DNA from: Welwitschia mirabilis
Taxonomy: Eukaryota; Gnetophyta; Gnetopsida; Welwitschiales
Direction: 5' to 3'
DNA: 20,250 nucleotides
Assembly: GCA_051453625.1 (NCBI GenBank)
Contig: JBOZIK010000001.1
Location: 92,733,101 to 92,753,350 of the forward strand
This document shows, in pieces, positions 9,011 to 19,574 of the stretch; positions within the stretch are counted from its first letter, which is position 1; each line of letters opens with the position of its first letter. The position numbers and the translations under genes were made by a program. The notes beneath the pieces were generated by a model. That model made no database searches. It was not told where the DNA came from and worked only from the letters and a program-made list of their open reading frames with translations.

Positions 9011-9136
9011 GAATGTTATTAAATCAAGTTATTAGAAAAAGGGCTTAAACTTCACCCCAATAAAAATCAAGTAGGATCAAAGAAATTTAAAGAGGTGAAT
9101 CAAGCTTTTGAGGTTTTGACAGATGATTTGGAATGA
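9011..9136 (+). pseudogene. Relic of a DnaJ J-domain (helices II-III, HPD changed to HPN)
   Basis: One frame reads GLKLHPNKNQVGSKKFKEV and then NQAFEVLTDDLE up to TGA at 9134-9136. This lines up with the end of helix II, the HPD loop and helix III of J-domains (the LALKYHPDKN ... FKEINEAYEVLSD pattern). The HPD Asp, needed to stimulate Hsp70 ATPase, is Asn here (codon AAT, 9059-9061). A stop (9020-9022) lies in what would be helix II. Helix I is not recognisable and no Gly/Phe or zinc-finger region follows. It is probably a fragment of a host DnaJ-type gene, as a retrocopy or captured piece, between two LINEs. Chance similarity seems unlikely over some 30 residues, but only a search would settle it. 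Confidence 0.5.
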
Positions 9137-9179
9137 TTCCTAGTCCAACACCAGCATAGCCACTTATTCCTTAACTATC

Positions 9180-9401
9180 ATGGATATTAATCACTTGTTC
9201 CTCTTAGTACACAGTATTTCTTCTATGGCTATGACTCATTTTATTTTAGATATAGAATCTGAGGAGTTTTCGTCCCCATATTTGCTATCAACTTCTTTGC
9301 TTCGTATTCAGTATGCTCACATGAATTTTGTAGGCCGATTTTTGCTGTATATGAGCTTACTTACAATTCTTGGCATAGGGCATTTTCACCCCTCCCTCTA
9401 A
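9180..9401 (+). other. 73-codon ORF, unrecognised
   Basis: The ORF starts MDINHLFLLVHSISSMAMTH and is hydrophobic with no recognisable motif. It follows the J-domain relic by 45 bases in another frame. It may be non-coding chance sequence or further decayed coding sequence from the same source. Confidence 0.15.
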
Positions 9402-10380
9402 TTACTACTCTTTTAATATAATTCTTAGTTTCTTTTTCAAAAAAAAAATCTAATATAAAATAATATAATTGGGAAAAAAATGCAAAATAGGCATGAAGGA
9501 AATCATCCCTCCATGCCATAATAAAAATATTTAATTGAATGTAAGGGGTTTCCATAATATCTTAAGAGTTGATACCCTTAGAATTGATATCAAAAGAAAA
9601 ATCTTAATTTTATGTTCATTTTTGAAAGTAATTGCCTATATTTATATAATAATAGAATTCATTCTATGTACTTCTATTAAAATCAACTAACAAATCATAT
9701 GGTATTTAGTTATTATGACTTTATTATTTTAATGCAATAATTCTTTGGAATAATTACTTCAATATTAGTTACAAATTTCATATGAAAATGTTTCAATAAT
9801 TTTAGTTAGCATTCATTGTTCATCATTTGGGGAGAAGATAATTTTATTTGAAACTTTATATCAAAATATTTCAAGATTTTCTACTTGTTATGATTAGTGG
9901 TGATATCAATACTATTCTTCATTGATATGAAAAAAGAATGAATATTTTTTTTTAAAAAGTAAATTTTAAAATAACTAAAGACGATTATGATTTAATGAAG
10001 ATTCCAATGAAAGTCCTAGCTATTCTTGAGGCAATAGAAAGTCTAGTTTAAAATTAATTCTTAAAAAGTTAGATAGAATCTTTGTGAATGTTTTTTGGCT
10101 TTTTACTTTCTAAACTATTGAGGTCAAACTATTTTTTCATAGTGGTTTAAATCATTAGTTAATTCATCTTCATACTCATACTAGTCAAAATAAGCATTAA
10201 TTTTTTAAATGAATGAATGATTGATTTTGATTTCATAATTTGAAAAAGAAAAAATAACAGTAGAAGACTAAAGCTAAAGGTTGAAAGTAATTCTAGTTAT
10301 AATATAAAGAATACATAAAATTCGAGTAGTTCATCAAATTTAGTAGTTTAAAAAAGATATTATTAAAGATAGCTGTATCG
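9402..10380. other. AT-rich spacer, no gene seen
   Basis: No open frame, repeat or known motif stands out. The right part may hold the upstream portion of LINE C, too decayed to read. Confidence 0.4.
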
Positions 10381-11945
10381 ATTACTTAGATAACAAAGAA
10401 ATAGAATTACTTTGGAACCTTTATTTTTTACAAAAATGAGAGTAACCTTAATAATTCTAAAGTGGAAAAATTCAAGGGATAAAAAAAACCTAATGAGAAT
10501 TTTAAATTTTGTTACATGTATGCTACACAGTGAAATAGACTCTAATATGTCTTCTTATCTTAAAAATAAAGAAAATCAGCATGCTAGTAATATGGTAAAA
10601 ATTGCTACAGAATATTACAAAAGCTTGTTAACAAAACCCAAACAAATAAATTTTGATAATATTAATAAGGTTTTTTTCTCTAGTCAGTAGATAATTGAAA
10701 GCTGCATAATTATAGTTTCTTATTAGAAGGGAAAAAAAATACTATGAAGAAGGTCAAGAAAAGTTATTGAAAATGAAGCCCAATAAGTCATAAGGTTTTA
10801 ATGATTTTTGTAATAATTTTCCAACACAAGTGGGAGATTATTAAGGATGATATCTTAGCTAATGCTTTAGATCTTTAAACTCTAGAATAAATTTTGAAAT
10901 ATTTTTATTCTATTTGGATAACTTGAATTTCAAAAAAAGCAGACACTAATAATATATCAGATGTTAAACTAATAATCTTATATAATCTTATTTATGAAAT
11001 AATGTTAAAAGTTTTTGTAGAAAGATTGAACTTGATTTTTAGTCTTCATTTTAGATTTAGAAGAAGGATTTATAAAGAAAAGCCATACTTTAGATTAAGT
11101 AATTTTGGTTTATGAGGTTGCTCATTCTACTAGTAAATTTACCACCGAAAAAAAAGAAAATAAAAAAACTGATATGACCCTCAAATTAGATATGATTAAA
11201 TATTATAATAAAATGAATTGATTTTTTCTTAAAGTAGTAATTAATTTTTATGAATGATGGTATAAATTATAAAAAGCTTATTATCATTTATTTTTCTTTT
11301 TATTGCCAAAGTTTTAGGGCTATGTTTAATAAGGCTTAAGAGATAAATCTTTACCTCTCATTTAAATTGCAAAAGGTATTCCTAATTTAAGTCAAATTTA
11401 ATATGCGAATGATACTTTTGCATTTTATATAGGGATAACAAGGAATCTTGAAAGTATTTGAGATTATTTTACAAATATTTTCTAAAGCTTCTACTTTAAG
11501 TATTAGTCTTTAAAAAAGCATGTTTTATACTTCTAATATAAGCCAAAAGTAAGTTAAAAAAATGTAAGATAGTATCAATTATTTAAGTCATAACTTATTA
11601 AGAAAATACTTAAGTTTTCTTCTTTCATAAGAAAAGTGAGTTATGGATCAACACTTTTGATAAGATGATAAAAATATTAGTGTAAAGGTAAAGTTTTTCC
11701 CCCTCTAATAAGAAGAGTTCAACTCATTGAAGCTATTTTCAATTCTTATCAATTTATTCAATGTTTTATCTTTAGACACCAAAGGAAGTTCTGAAGCACA
11801 TGAAAAAGCTAGAAATAAATTTTTGTAGGAAAGAGTTAATGCTAAGAAGCATATTCATTTAATAAATTACAATGTAATGTGTATATCACCAAATGAAAGT
11901 GGTTTTGATTTTAAAAGAATTCATGAATTACTATTTTCCTCTTAG
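10381..11945 (+). pseudogene. LINE C: reverse transcriptase region of a second LINE family, heavily eroded
   Basis: An open stretch at 10412-10690 contains MVKIATEYYKSLLTKP, matching the segment before the RT in LINE ORF2. Then come LLKMKPNKS-GFNDF (about 10767; KAPGxDGF block), DVKLIILYNLIYEIMLKVF (about 10961; the DxRPISLxNVxYKII block), MTLKLDMIKYY (about 11174; first catalytic Asp region) and YANDTFAF (11402-11425) for the FADDT box, its first Asp changed to Asn by one G-to-A. RRVQLIEAIFNSY (about 11713) and KHIHLIN...GFDFKRIHEL (about 11850-11930) match the post-RT segments. The box differs from LINE B (YADDIIIM), so it is another lineage. Endonuclease, ORF1 and 3' end are not seen. Stops and frameshifts are frequent. 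Confidence 0.7.
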
Positions 11946-12374
11946 CTAAAATAATTTGATGTTTATTATTTATTGTTTTATAATATCCAGATTTAAAACT
12001 AAGTTTGCACTTAGTTATTGTTCTTTTTTAGGTATAATGTGAGTAGTGGCTAAGAAATTTTACTAACTTCACTTAACGCATGTACAAAATTTAAGGAAAA
12101 AAAGAAAACAAAGAGGTAATTTAAGAGTTGTATTTTGAAACTTCAACTTTAAGAGATAAAGTAAGTAAACTAGATCCAAAGGTTTGTCAATTCATTTTCC
12201 AATAATTCTTTACTCTAATATTATCCAACGCCTTTTTTGTAATACACTTAAAATCATTAAGTGTCTTTCAGCTCAAATTATGGTGACATTATCTCATTCA
12301 CCATATGAGTAATGGTGAACTCAATTGTCATTTGATCTTTAAAGCCTAAACAATAATAGAAGGTAAGGACCCTA
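11946..12374. other. Spacer between LINE C and the LTR element, no gene seen
   Basis: AT-rich with no assignable frame. The five bases before the LTR terminus (CCCTA, 12370-12374) would be one half of the target-site duplication; the other half lies beyond the right end of the window. Confidence 0.4.
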
Positions 12375-14082
12375 TGTGATACCCTATTTACTCTTAACCT
12401 AATTAAGCACTATTTTTTTCCACCTGTTCCTCTTCCTTTATTCTTTAATATTTTTACCTAATAGGTACAACAAAACCTAGGACCAAATTCTACTTACTTA
12501 TTTATTAGAATTTCTATTTTTAAAGAAAGATAAATCATATTAATATTATATATTTACCTATAATTAATTTCTGGGTTATTTTGGTTTACAAAAAATAACG
12601 ATGTCATAAGTTTGTATCCTATATTTCTTCCTAGTTTTTCATCATCTAAAAGATATCTTATGTATAGTTGAGGAGATGTAAACTTGTTATCAATATACAT
12701 GGATAAATTTTAAGATAATACCTAACTAATACAACAAGAGGTTGTAACTTCAAGTAATGGCATTCCAACTAGATATTCGGCCATCCTCCAGACATGATTT
12801 GGTTCTATTTCAGGTTTTAAGCTATACAAACATGGTTGAGCTCAAATCCATAAGCTTTCAATATAGATGATAGGTAGTAGTGAGGTGAATGCATTCTTAC
12901 AAATAACCCCCGTTTCCTTGAAGCATCTCCAGATGGTGCAACATGATCCATCGATGCCAAGGGTATTAAAAAAAAATTGGAATGCAAACCACCTTGGTGA
13001 TGAAATCAAAGTGTAGGGATGAACATTATTAGAATTATCTTCATTTAGTCCTCTTCAAGGAATACACCAAATAAATGCATGAAAATAATTCAAACTAATG
13101 TAGATATTTTATGAATTATTTACCTAATTATAATAATTCAAATCATTACGCAGTACGTTTTGTAGAAATAATCATGAAAAGAAAGCAAGAATACAAGAAC
13201 ATTTCTTTTTTTATAAGATTATAATAATAAAAATCTAGATAAAGGAAGTATTCTTTTCTTTTCTATCTAAATAAAAAAAATATTTTTTCTTTCAATAATT
13301 TAAAAAAATAAAATAATGTTCTTAAAAAAATTAAAATATACCTGAAGCAATGACAATCTTAAAAACACTCCTCCATGCTCATATGACAATCTCTATGGAT
13401 TAGTGCAAATAAGGTAAACAAAAGAAAGTATAGCTCCAGCATAATTGTTAAGATATAAGTATTTATCCAAGATTTCATATGGCTATACTATAAGTAAATA
13501 AAAATAAGTGATAATTTAGAGACTACTTATGTCACTTAAACTACTAAGGTGAAAACTCTTATGAGCATGCACATTCAAAGTAAGCTAAGGAAAAAAAGGT
13601 AAAAGAGATATTTCTATAAATAAATACTACTTAAGGGTAATCTAACTTAAATCTAATAATAGAAACATATTTTATATACTCAATTTTCCTATAAAATTTT
13701 GTGTAATAAATTTTCTATAATTTTTAACATTAATTATAACATTTTTGGGCTCTAAGAAGACATCATAGTTAAAAATTAATAATTAATTAATTACTAAAAC
13801 ATATAAATTATAATAGTTTTCCAAAAACTAGACACATAATAGATTACTCAGAATCTAATTTAAATTATCTCAGAATTATAAAAATATTATTTCTAACATC
13901 ATCATTTAAGGCTAAAAACTATCAAATTTTCTAAAATTACAGTCGTACCACACTACACTAAAATGCCCATAACTTTCAAAATCCTTTGAGTTTTTAAATG
14001 ATTCAAAACATTTTGGAAATATTATTTAATTTGCTATAACTTAGGATGCTCAAGTTTGTAAATATGTTGACAAATAGATATA

Positions 14083-14945
14083 GAAACATAAATTACTTAC
14101 TTATTATTTTTTGCATTTCTTTTCTAACATATTTTAACAAATAATTTTTTTAAAAATAATTATCCATCATAAAAATTACTGCTTTCTACATTTTCAAATT
14201 AATAACATAACTTAGACTTACATAAAAATGTTTAGTAATTTAGACTTTCTAATTAATGAAATATTGTATTTTTATTCTATGCCTCTACTCTGGAAATTTA
14301 ATTCTCATCATAATAAAATATGATAAAGTTTTTACAACTAGTTAAATAATAACTTAAATTATTAAAATAATGGATATACTAACTAATTTCTTACATAAAG
14401 GAAAATCAATTATAAAAAGAAAAATCATTGTATAAAGAAGACTCAAATTAATTCAAAAAGAAAAATTTATCATGAGCCTTGGGATTTCTCATGAAAGAGT
14501 ACTGGTCTAAAGAAATTTTTGAGGATTAGACTTTACCCCTAATAAGATGGTCATAATGACAACAGATTTAAAACCTATAATATCAAAATACATATGGGTA
14601 CCCAATTTTTTTTTAATAGTAAACCCCCTGGTCACGTGGCCATAATCATCTATTAGTAATCCTCCATCACCAAGAACTAGAGACTGCTTATATCTCACTA
14701 TAACATCTTGGTGGAAGACAATGGGAGGGAATAATATTTTATAACATAATTGCATAAAAGCCATAAATAATCTTCTAATAAAATATCACATCATCCTAAT
14801 AGAAAGAGAAATCTTATGGAACAAATGAGTAAAGAGCTTACTTAGGAAGATTAGTAAGACCTTGGTATTTAAAGATTCATGAAGATCCAAGCTCAAGAGT
14901 TTCTTAACTTCAAGTTGCTAAGCTCTAAGATTTACAAGAAAGAGA
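14083..14945 (-). repeat. LTR-internal repeat D, copy 1
   Basis: Direct repeat of 15776-16690, offset near 1.75 kb, recognisable throughout at roughly 75-80 percent by eye. Shared landmarks include GCCTCTA, AATAATGGATATACTA, GTAATCCTCCATCA, TATCTCACTATAAC and CATAAAAGCCATAAATAA. Its right end runs into a TG/AG microsatellite where copy 2 has an A/G-rich stretch, so the homology probably continues into the gap. Confidence 0.85.
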
Positions 14946-14950
14946 ATGAA

Positions 14951-14965
14951 TGTGTGTGTGTGTGT

Positions 14966-15014
<49 letters not shown>

Positions 15015-15040
15015 TCTGTGTGTGTGTGTGTGTGTGAGAG
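14951..15040. repeat. Compound microsatellite (TG)n(AG)n TCTC (TG)n
   Basis: TG repeats at 14951-14965, about 23 AG units at 14967-15012, TCTC, then TG repeats at 15017-15036 and AGAG. It ends 16 bases before the second gap, and such tracts often break assemblies. The frames open through it on both strands are artefacts of the repeat. Confidence 0.97.
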
Positions 15041-15056
15041 GTGAAGAAGAAATATA

Positions 15057-15156
15057 NNNNNNNNNNNNNNNNNNNNNNNNNNNNNNNNNNNNNNNNNNNN
15101 NNNNNNNNNNNNNNNNNNNNNNNNNNNNNNNNNNNNNNNNNNNNNNNNNNNNNNNN
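15057..15156. other. Assembly gap (100 N)
   Basis: Exactly 100 N, a placeholder of unknown true size, next to the microsatellite and inside the long LTR. The size and order of the LTR-internal duplication depend on what is missing here. Confidence 0.98.
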
Positions 15157-15775
15157 TTTACTGCTGTAATTTAAAAACAATTGGTGTCTGATCTATCGTC
15201 CATATGACAGAGGGGACAACACTGTCTCAACGCGTTAAGTTGTGTGTCATGTACTTCTATGAGTTACTTGTGCATGTTACCGATGATGTTGCTCTGTCGG
15301 TCATTCACACGACATATGGGACAATGCATTGGATTGCATGCCCATGTACTACCGTCAGTTCTACAGCCTCTTCAATGTAGTTAAGGTCATCATCCTACAT
15401 GTCATGGAGATGACCAAGGACATGACACCACCAATACTTTGTGTGCATGTGCTATTCAAGTGTTGTTCATGTGCTGCTCCTGTGTAGCTGTCATAATGAG
15501 CTATCGTCCTGATTATAGTGAGGACGATAGTGGGGATGACACTCTTCCCAAGCTCCTTAAGTACCGTAAATTGGTCTTCTTCACCTTTAGTCCTTCTTCA
15601 ATATGCTAAGTATCAGAACATGCCTGAAATGCCTCTAATTATGCTAAGAATTACATGTTTTCATGATCATCTTGTTGTCTCTCAATAATTAGCAGAATTG
15701 CATCTAAACCAATATAAATGTCCTATAAAAGTACTCCAAATACATCATCAAATTCTTACACATTGGCATTGCAAC
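15157..15775. mobile_element. GC-richer insert of unknown origin inside the LTR
   Basis: Base composition changes abruptly: CpG sites (CGTCC, ACGCG, ACGATAG) and balanced bases stand out against the AT-rich LTR. Motifs such as CTATCGTCC (15193 and 15501), GTCCATATGACA and GACATATGGGACAA recur in direct and inverted form. No protein frame is visible. It has the look of LTR or non-coding sequence from another retroelement. Minus-strand AAGAAGGACTAAAGGTGAAG (about 15577-15596) is also LTR-like, but this is an impression and not a match. The left boundary is lost in the gap; the right boundary is where repeat D resumes. Confidence 0.4.
15501..15530. repeat. Perfect 10-bp inverted repeat (hairpin)
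   Basis: CTATCGTCCT, a 10-base loop, then AGGACGATAG: a perfect 10-bp stem containing one CpG. The same CTATCGTCC stands alone at 15193-15201. It lies in the GC-richer insert. Confidence 0.9.
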
Positions 15776-16690
15776 ATGTACATTAATTACTTACTATTTT
15801 CTGTAGTTATTTTTAATATACTTTAACAAATAATTTTTTAAAAAATAATTACCCATTAGAAAAATCATTGTTTTTACATTTTCATGTTAATTATTTTTTA
15901 AAAAATAATTACCCTTTAGAAAAATAATTGGTTTTACATTTTCATGTTAAAATAATTTTTCTAGTAATTTATACGTACTAATTAATAAGGTATGATGTCT
16001 TTATCCTATGCCTCTATTTTAGAAATTTAATTTTCATCATAACAAAAATATGAGAAAGTCTTTATAACTAGTTAAATAATAACTTAAGTCATTAAAATAA
16101 TGGATATACTATCTAATTACTTATAAAAGGAAAAATTAATTCTAGAAATAAAAATCATTATAAAAAGAAAAATCAAATCAGTTCAAAAAGAACAATTTAC
16201 TATGAGCCTTCAGAGTTTCCATGGAAGAGTACTAGCCTAAAGAGATTTTTAAGGATCAGAATTTGCCCCTACTAAGATAGTGCTAATGTATAATAAATTA
16301 AAAAAATATAATATTAAATAAACATAGGTAACCTAATTTCTTTTTTTTATTTTTTAATTTTTTTTATAGGATACCCCCTAATTACTTGGTCATAATCATC
16401 CATTAGTAATCCTCCATCATCAAGTACAAGAGACCCCTTATATCTCACTATAACGTCTTAGTAGGAGCCAATGGAAGGGAATACTATTTTATAACATACT
16501 TTCATAAAAGCCATAAATAAGTTTATAATAAAATATTACACCATTCTAATAGAAAAAGAAATTATATGAATAATATGAGTAAAGAACTTACTTGAGAAGA
16601 TTAGTAATACTTTGATAGGTGAAGGTTGATGAAGATCTAAGCTCAATATTTCCTTAGCTCCAAGCTTCCAAGATCCAAGATCCAAAGTAA
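15776..16690 (-). repeat. LTR-internal repeat D, copy 2
   Basis: Second copy of the segment at 14083-14945, same orientation. It contains a 60-bp tandem duplication (15832-15951) that copy 1 lacks. On its right it continues into the LTR start with the TATA box, so on the minus strand it is the copy directly downstream of the LTR promoter. Confidence 0.85.
15832..15951. repeat. 60-bp tandem duplication
   Basis: Two adjacent 60-base units, differing at only a few positions (for example CCCATTAG versus CCCTTTAG). Repeat D copy 1 has a single unit, so the duplication arose after the two D copies separated. Confidence 0.9.
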
Positions 16691-16784
16691 AAGAATGAAA
16701 GAAAGATAGAAAAATATATATAAAAAAGAAAATGCACTTGTATGAAACAAAAGAAAAGTATCCCCTTTTACAAGAGAGGAAAAG

Positions 16785-16800
16785 ATCTCTATATAGAGAT
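16785..16800 (-). promoter_or_regulatory. LTR TATA box within a 16-bp perfect palindrome
   Basis: ATCTCTATATAGAGAT is a perfect palindrome with TATATA at its centre (16790-16795). On the minus strand a transcript could start about 30 bases on, near 16760, before the segment that becomes the element leader. TATA boxes placed this way drive LTR transcription; the assignment is inferred from position. Confidence 0.45.
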
Positions 16801-17637
16801 AAACAAAGGAACATAGTTAAGATTACAAGATCACATGATCTAACATTAATAAGTGAAATGCGTAATAAGTAACATTGAAGTACAAAAAAAGATTATATTT
16901 ATTTTCTCTGCATCTAACTAGGGTGAGTAATCTTATTACTTTAATTAGCAAGATTAATTACATGCACCGTTCCCTCATTCTAGATGTTTAATCCTTTATA
17001 GGCTTATAATTAAGTTTAATTCATATAAGACATACATCAAAAGAATAAATTCACAAATATCAAAATTATCATATGGTACAATGAGATAAAATCTTCAATT
17101 CCAATGAATAAAAAAATAAGTATGCTAGAAATCAAGTGCTCTTACACATATTAAGAACATAAAAGTAATGGTACAGTAAACTACTCATTTATCATTCTTA
17201 AATTTAGGTAAAAGTGTATGTAATTGTTCAAATGCTTATTTATTTCAAAATGCATAAAATTTATCAATCCATAACACAACTAATAAACTATTTATTTATA
17301 ATATAGTACACATATCACATTTGCCAAGAATTTAAATGAATAAATAAGATGCAAAATATATTATTATGTTCTCTTGAAACATTTAATTATTTTATCATGT
17401 GATTCTTACATAATGGGATTATTTAATTTTAAATGTTTATATAAATTTTCTCATAAAACTTTTTAACATAATTTTTATCATTTTCATGATAAATTACAAA
17501 GAGTACAAACTAAGGTTAATTTAAAAATGACATCTTATTTGATAAGGAACTTAAATAAGTATAATTAATCATTTGACTAAAAGCTTGATATATTTAACAA
17601 TCAAGTAAATAAGGTTTACAAAATATTGAATATGACA

Positions 17638-17650
17638 TTCTTCCCCACTT
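17638..17650 (-). promoter_or_regulatory. Polypurine tract
   Basis: On the minus strand it reads AAGTGGGGAAGAA, all purine but one base, and is followed at once by TGTCATATTC, the first bases of the 3' LTR. In LTR elements this tract primes plus-strand DNA synthesis. Confidence 0.7.
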
Positions 17651-17738
17651 AGACTTATTCACTCTTGGAAATCAAGATACATAAAAAGCTTAAGAACACC
17701 TAACTACATATTATTAGAGTGAAAAAGATTTTGGTATA

Positions 17739-18595
17739 CTTTTCACAATTTGTTACCACTTTGTTTTGCATTAATCAATTCTTATCTAAAACAATGTCAT
17801 ATTTATCTAAGTCAATAACAATTAACTATATCTCAAAATCTCTCCCACTTATGGATAAATTACAGTTTTGTTTTGCTATCTTTGCCTTTTCTACTGGCTC
17901 TGTTAGACTCTTAGATTAAAACATGGATACTTTTATAGCAATAAAAGGATGAAGACTATCAATAAAGAGATTTGCTTTAGCTTCTTCATTTAGGTGCATA
18001 TGTCATAATTCTACAAATTTGCACTCATGAGATGCTATGGTCATATTATGAGCTTGTATTAAATTATAGAATTTTGTAACCTTTTAGCGAATATAGAACT
18101 TGGTGATGTACCTCTCCTTAAATATGTGCTTAAATTTCCTCTATGAAAATTCTAAATCTTCTAAATTGGTCATTTCTGTTTTACACCTACATCATCTTCT
18201 CCTTATAACATATAAATAGATAAGAAAGCCTTTTCATATTCATCACATCCTAAGGTACCTATAACGTTTTCAACATCACTTAGTCATGTTTCTATTTTGG
18301 AAGGATCTGAACCTCCTACAAACTTTGGTGGATTTAACTTAATAAACATTTAAATTAATTTCCTCATACTTACTTCCTTAGGTTAATTGATACCATTGTT
18401 TCCTTGTGGATTTTGACCTTGATTTACTATTTACGATAAGAACTGTATGAAAGTATTCATTAATTCTTCTAGATTAAGATTGAATGGGGGTTCATTTCCA
18501 TCATTAGGTTAGTAATTTTATTGTACATTCTCTTAATGTTAATTACTTGGTATAACTGACTGGGCCTTAAGGTTTAACTGATGATGAAGAGGCAT
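17739..18595 (-). pseudogene. gag-protease fusion remnant of a Ty3/gypsy element
   Basis: From a candidate ATG at 18595, on the minus strand: LNLKAQSVIPSN, then LNLEELMNTFIQFLS, KLNPPKFVGGSDPSKIET (18340 on), LSDVENVIGTLGC, ERYITKFYIR, KVTKFYNLIQAHNMTIASHE, EEAKANLFIDSLHPFI and EPVEKAKIAKQN. This is the capsid region of a plant Ty3/gypsy Gag (retrotransposon gag domain), in order but with stops and a frameshift near 18190. Instead of a zinc knuckle, the frame then runs into SGRDFEI, LIVIDLDKYDIVL and a CEK block (17747-17739), which match the C-terminal half of a gypsy protease, where DVILGMDWL is usual. The Gag C-terminus and the catalytic DTG half of the protease are missing, so a deletion near 17870 joined the two. 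After 17739 only about 90 bases remain before the polypurine tract. Confidence 0.75.
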
Positions 18596-19559
18596 CTGAA
18601 AGAAGGAAAAATTTTCATGAGATTATATTTAGGAATAGGATAGATATGATTAAGAGTTAAAATTAGAAATATTTTTATAATCTTAGGAAAGACATGGTTA
18701 TAATTATGATATGATGAGTTTTTATTTATATCTTAAAGTACATAATTAAGTTTATTCCCTTTCTTTATTTTTAATAGATAAGATTTACAAGTTATTAATA
18801 TGGGTTTTCACTATAAAGTTACTGACCATATAATTTAGGATGAATAACTTGTTTGGATATTTTACTACTTCCAAGGATTCGTGATTATAAGGTACTAATT
18901 ATATATTTATATATATTTGTGTAAAAGGTTAATCTCTTTAAGAAATCATATAATATCATTGTCCTAGATTATTAAAATAATTGACATTCTTCTAAGTGAT
19001 TATCTTTTATAGCTATAAGGTAATAGAGTCTTTAATAACTTAAATTCATCATCCTTTTTAGTTTGTTTATGAATTTAGAATTATCATAAATATGTTTATC
19101 ATGATGATCATCTAAGGTTTGGGTTTATATTTAACCTTATGAATACTTTGGAACTATCACAACTATAATCAACTTCTAGGGTTATTAAGGTGCCAGGATT
19201 ATGATTAGTAAAATATCTATAATTATTGAAATTAACATAAATGTAATTTGATATTTTAGATAGTAGGAAAATTTTAGTATAATGGAATTTATGAGTATTA
19301 GAAGATATGATTAAATTCATGCTTATCTAGAAGTCAAAGTTATCTTGGAATCTAGTATTATCAAAGATATAATTGATTCTACTCATGGTTTAAGATTATT
19401 AGGAATATAACCAACTTTATAACTATTAAGGATTAAGGTTATTATGATTACCACTAGCTTTATAATTATTAAGGATAAAGGTTGTTAAAACTGTAATTGG
19501 ATTTATATTCTTATGAACTTATAAGTTCTTAATATAAGTATTATTTAAGTTAACCTAAA
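18596..19559 (-). other. Untranslated leader of the LTR element
   Basis: AT-rich sequence between the primer-binding site and gag with no significant frame. A short degenerate duplication is present at about 19410-19492: two units of about 42 bases sharing CTTTATAA-TATTAAGGAT. The leader would carry packaging signals in an active element; none can be identified here. Confidence 0.5.
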
Positions 19560-19571
19560 GCTCTGATACCA
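19560..19571 (-). promoter_or_regulatory. Primer-binding site for initiator tRNA-Met
   Basis: On the minus strand it reads TGGTATCAGAGC, complementary to the 3' end of plant initiator tRNA-Met and the most common primer-binding site in plant LTR elements. It lies three bases from the LTR end (...GGGTGTCACA), with 12 of 12 bases intact despite the age of the copy. This fixes the orientation of the whole element. Confidence 0.92.
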
Positions 19572-19574
19572 ATT

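Larger units (their letters stand above)
12375..17637 (-). repeat. 3' LTR, about 5.3 kb with internal duplication and insert
   Basis: On the minus strand it starts TGTCATATTC, directly after the polypurine tract, and ends GGGTATCACA at 12375. About 1 kb into it (minus direction) lies a TATA box (16790-16795). Downstream of that is a segment with a GTAAGT sequence (about 16590), a possible splice donor in the leader. Segment 14083-14945 repeats 15776-16690, and foreign-looking sequence plus an assembly gap separate them, so the original LTR was probably near 3.6 kb. Plus-strand 13960-14030 (GCCCATAACTTTC...GATTCAAAACATTTTGGAAA) resembles a segment I recall from other plant LTRs; this is memory only. 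Confidence 0.7.

Noticed and set aside
14507-14764. 85-codon minus-strand frame, partly shared with repeat D copy 2 (DVIVRYK, DDGGLL).
   Set aside because: Copy 2 has an in-frame stop, and the differences between copies fall at all codon positions with no excess at third positions, so it is shared LTR sequence and not a protein under selection.
14950-15180. Open frames on both strands through the TG/AG tract and the N run.
   Set aside because: They arise from the microsatellite and the undetermined bases.
16536-16814. 92-codon minus-strand frame at the LTR promoter.
   Set aside because: It spans the TATA box and putative transcript start, has low-complexity Phe/Ser composition, and has no counterpart in repeat D copy 1.
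17719-17919. 66-codon plus-strand frame.
   Set aside because: It is antisense to the protease and Gag remnant, which has clear family motifs on the minus strand.
19108-19320. 70-codon minus-strand frame between the primer-binding site and gag.
   Set aside because: AT-rich leader sequence, Asn/Ile/Tyr-rich, without any motif; likely chance.
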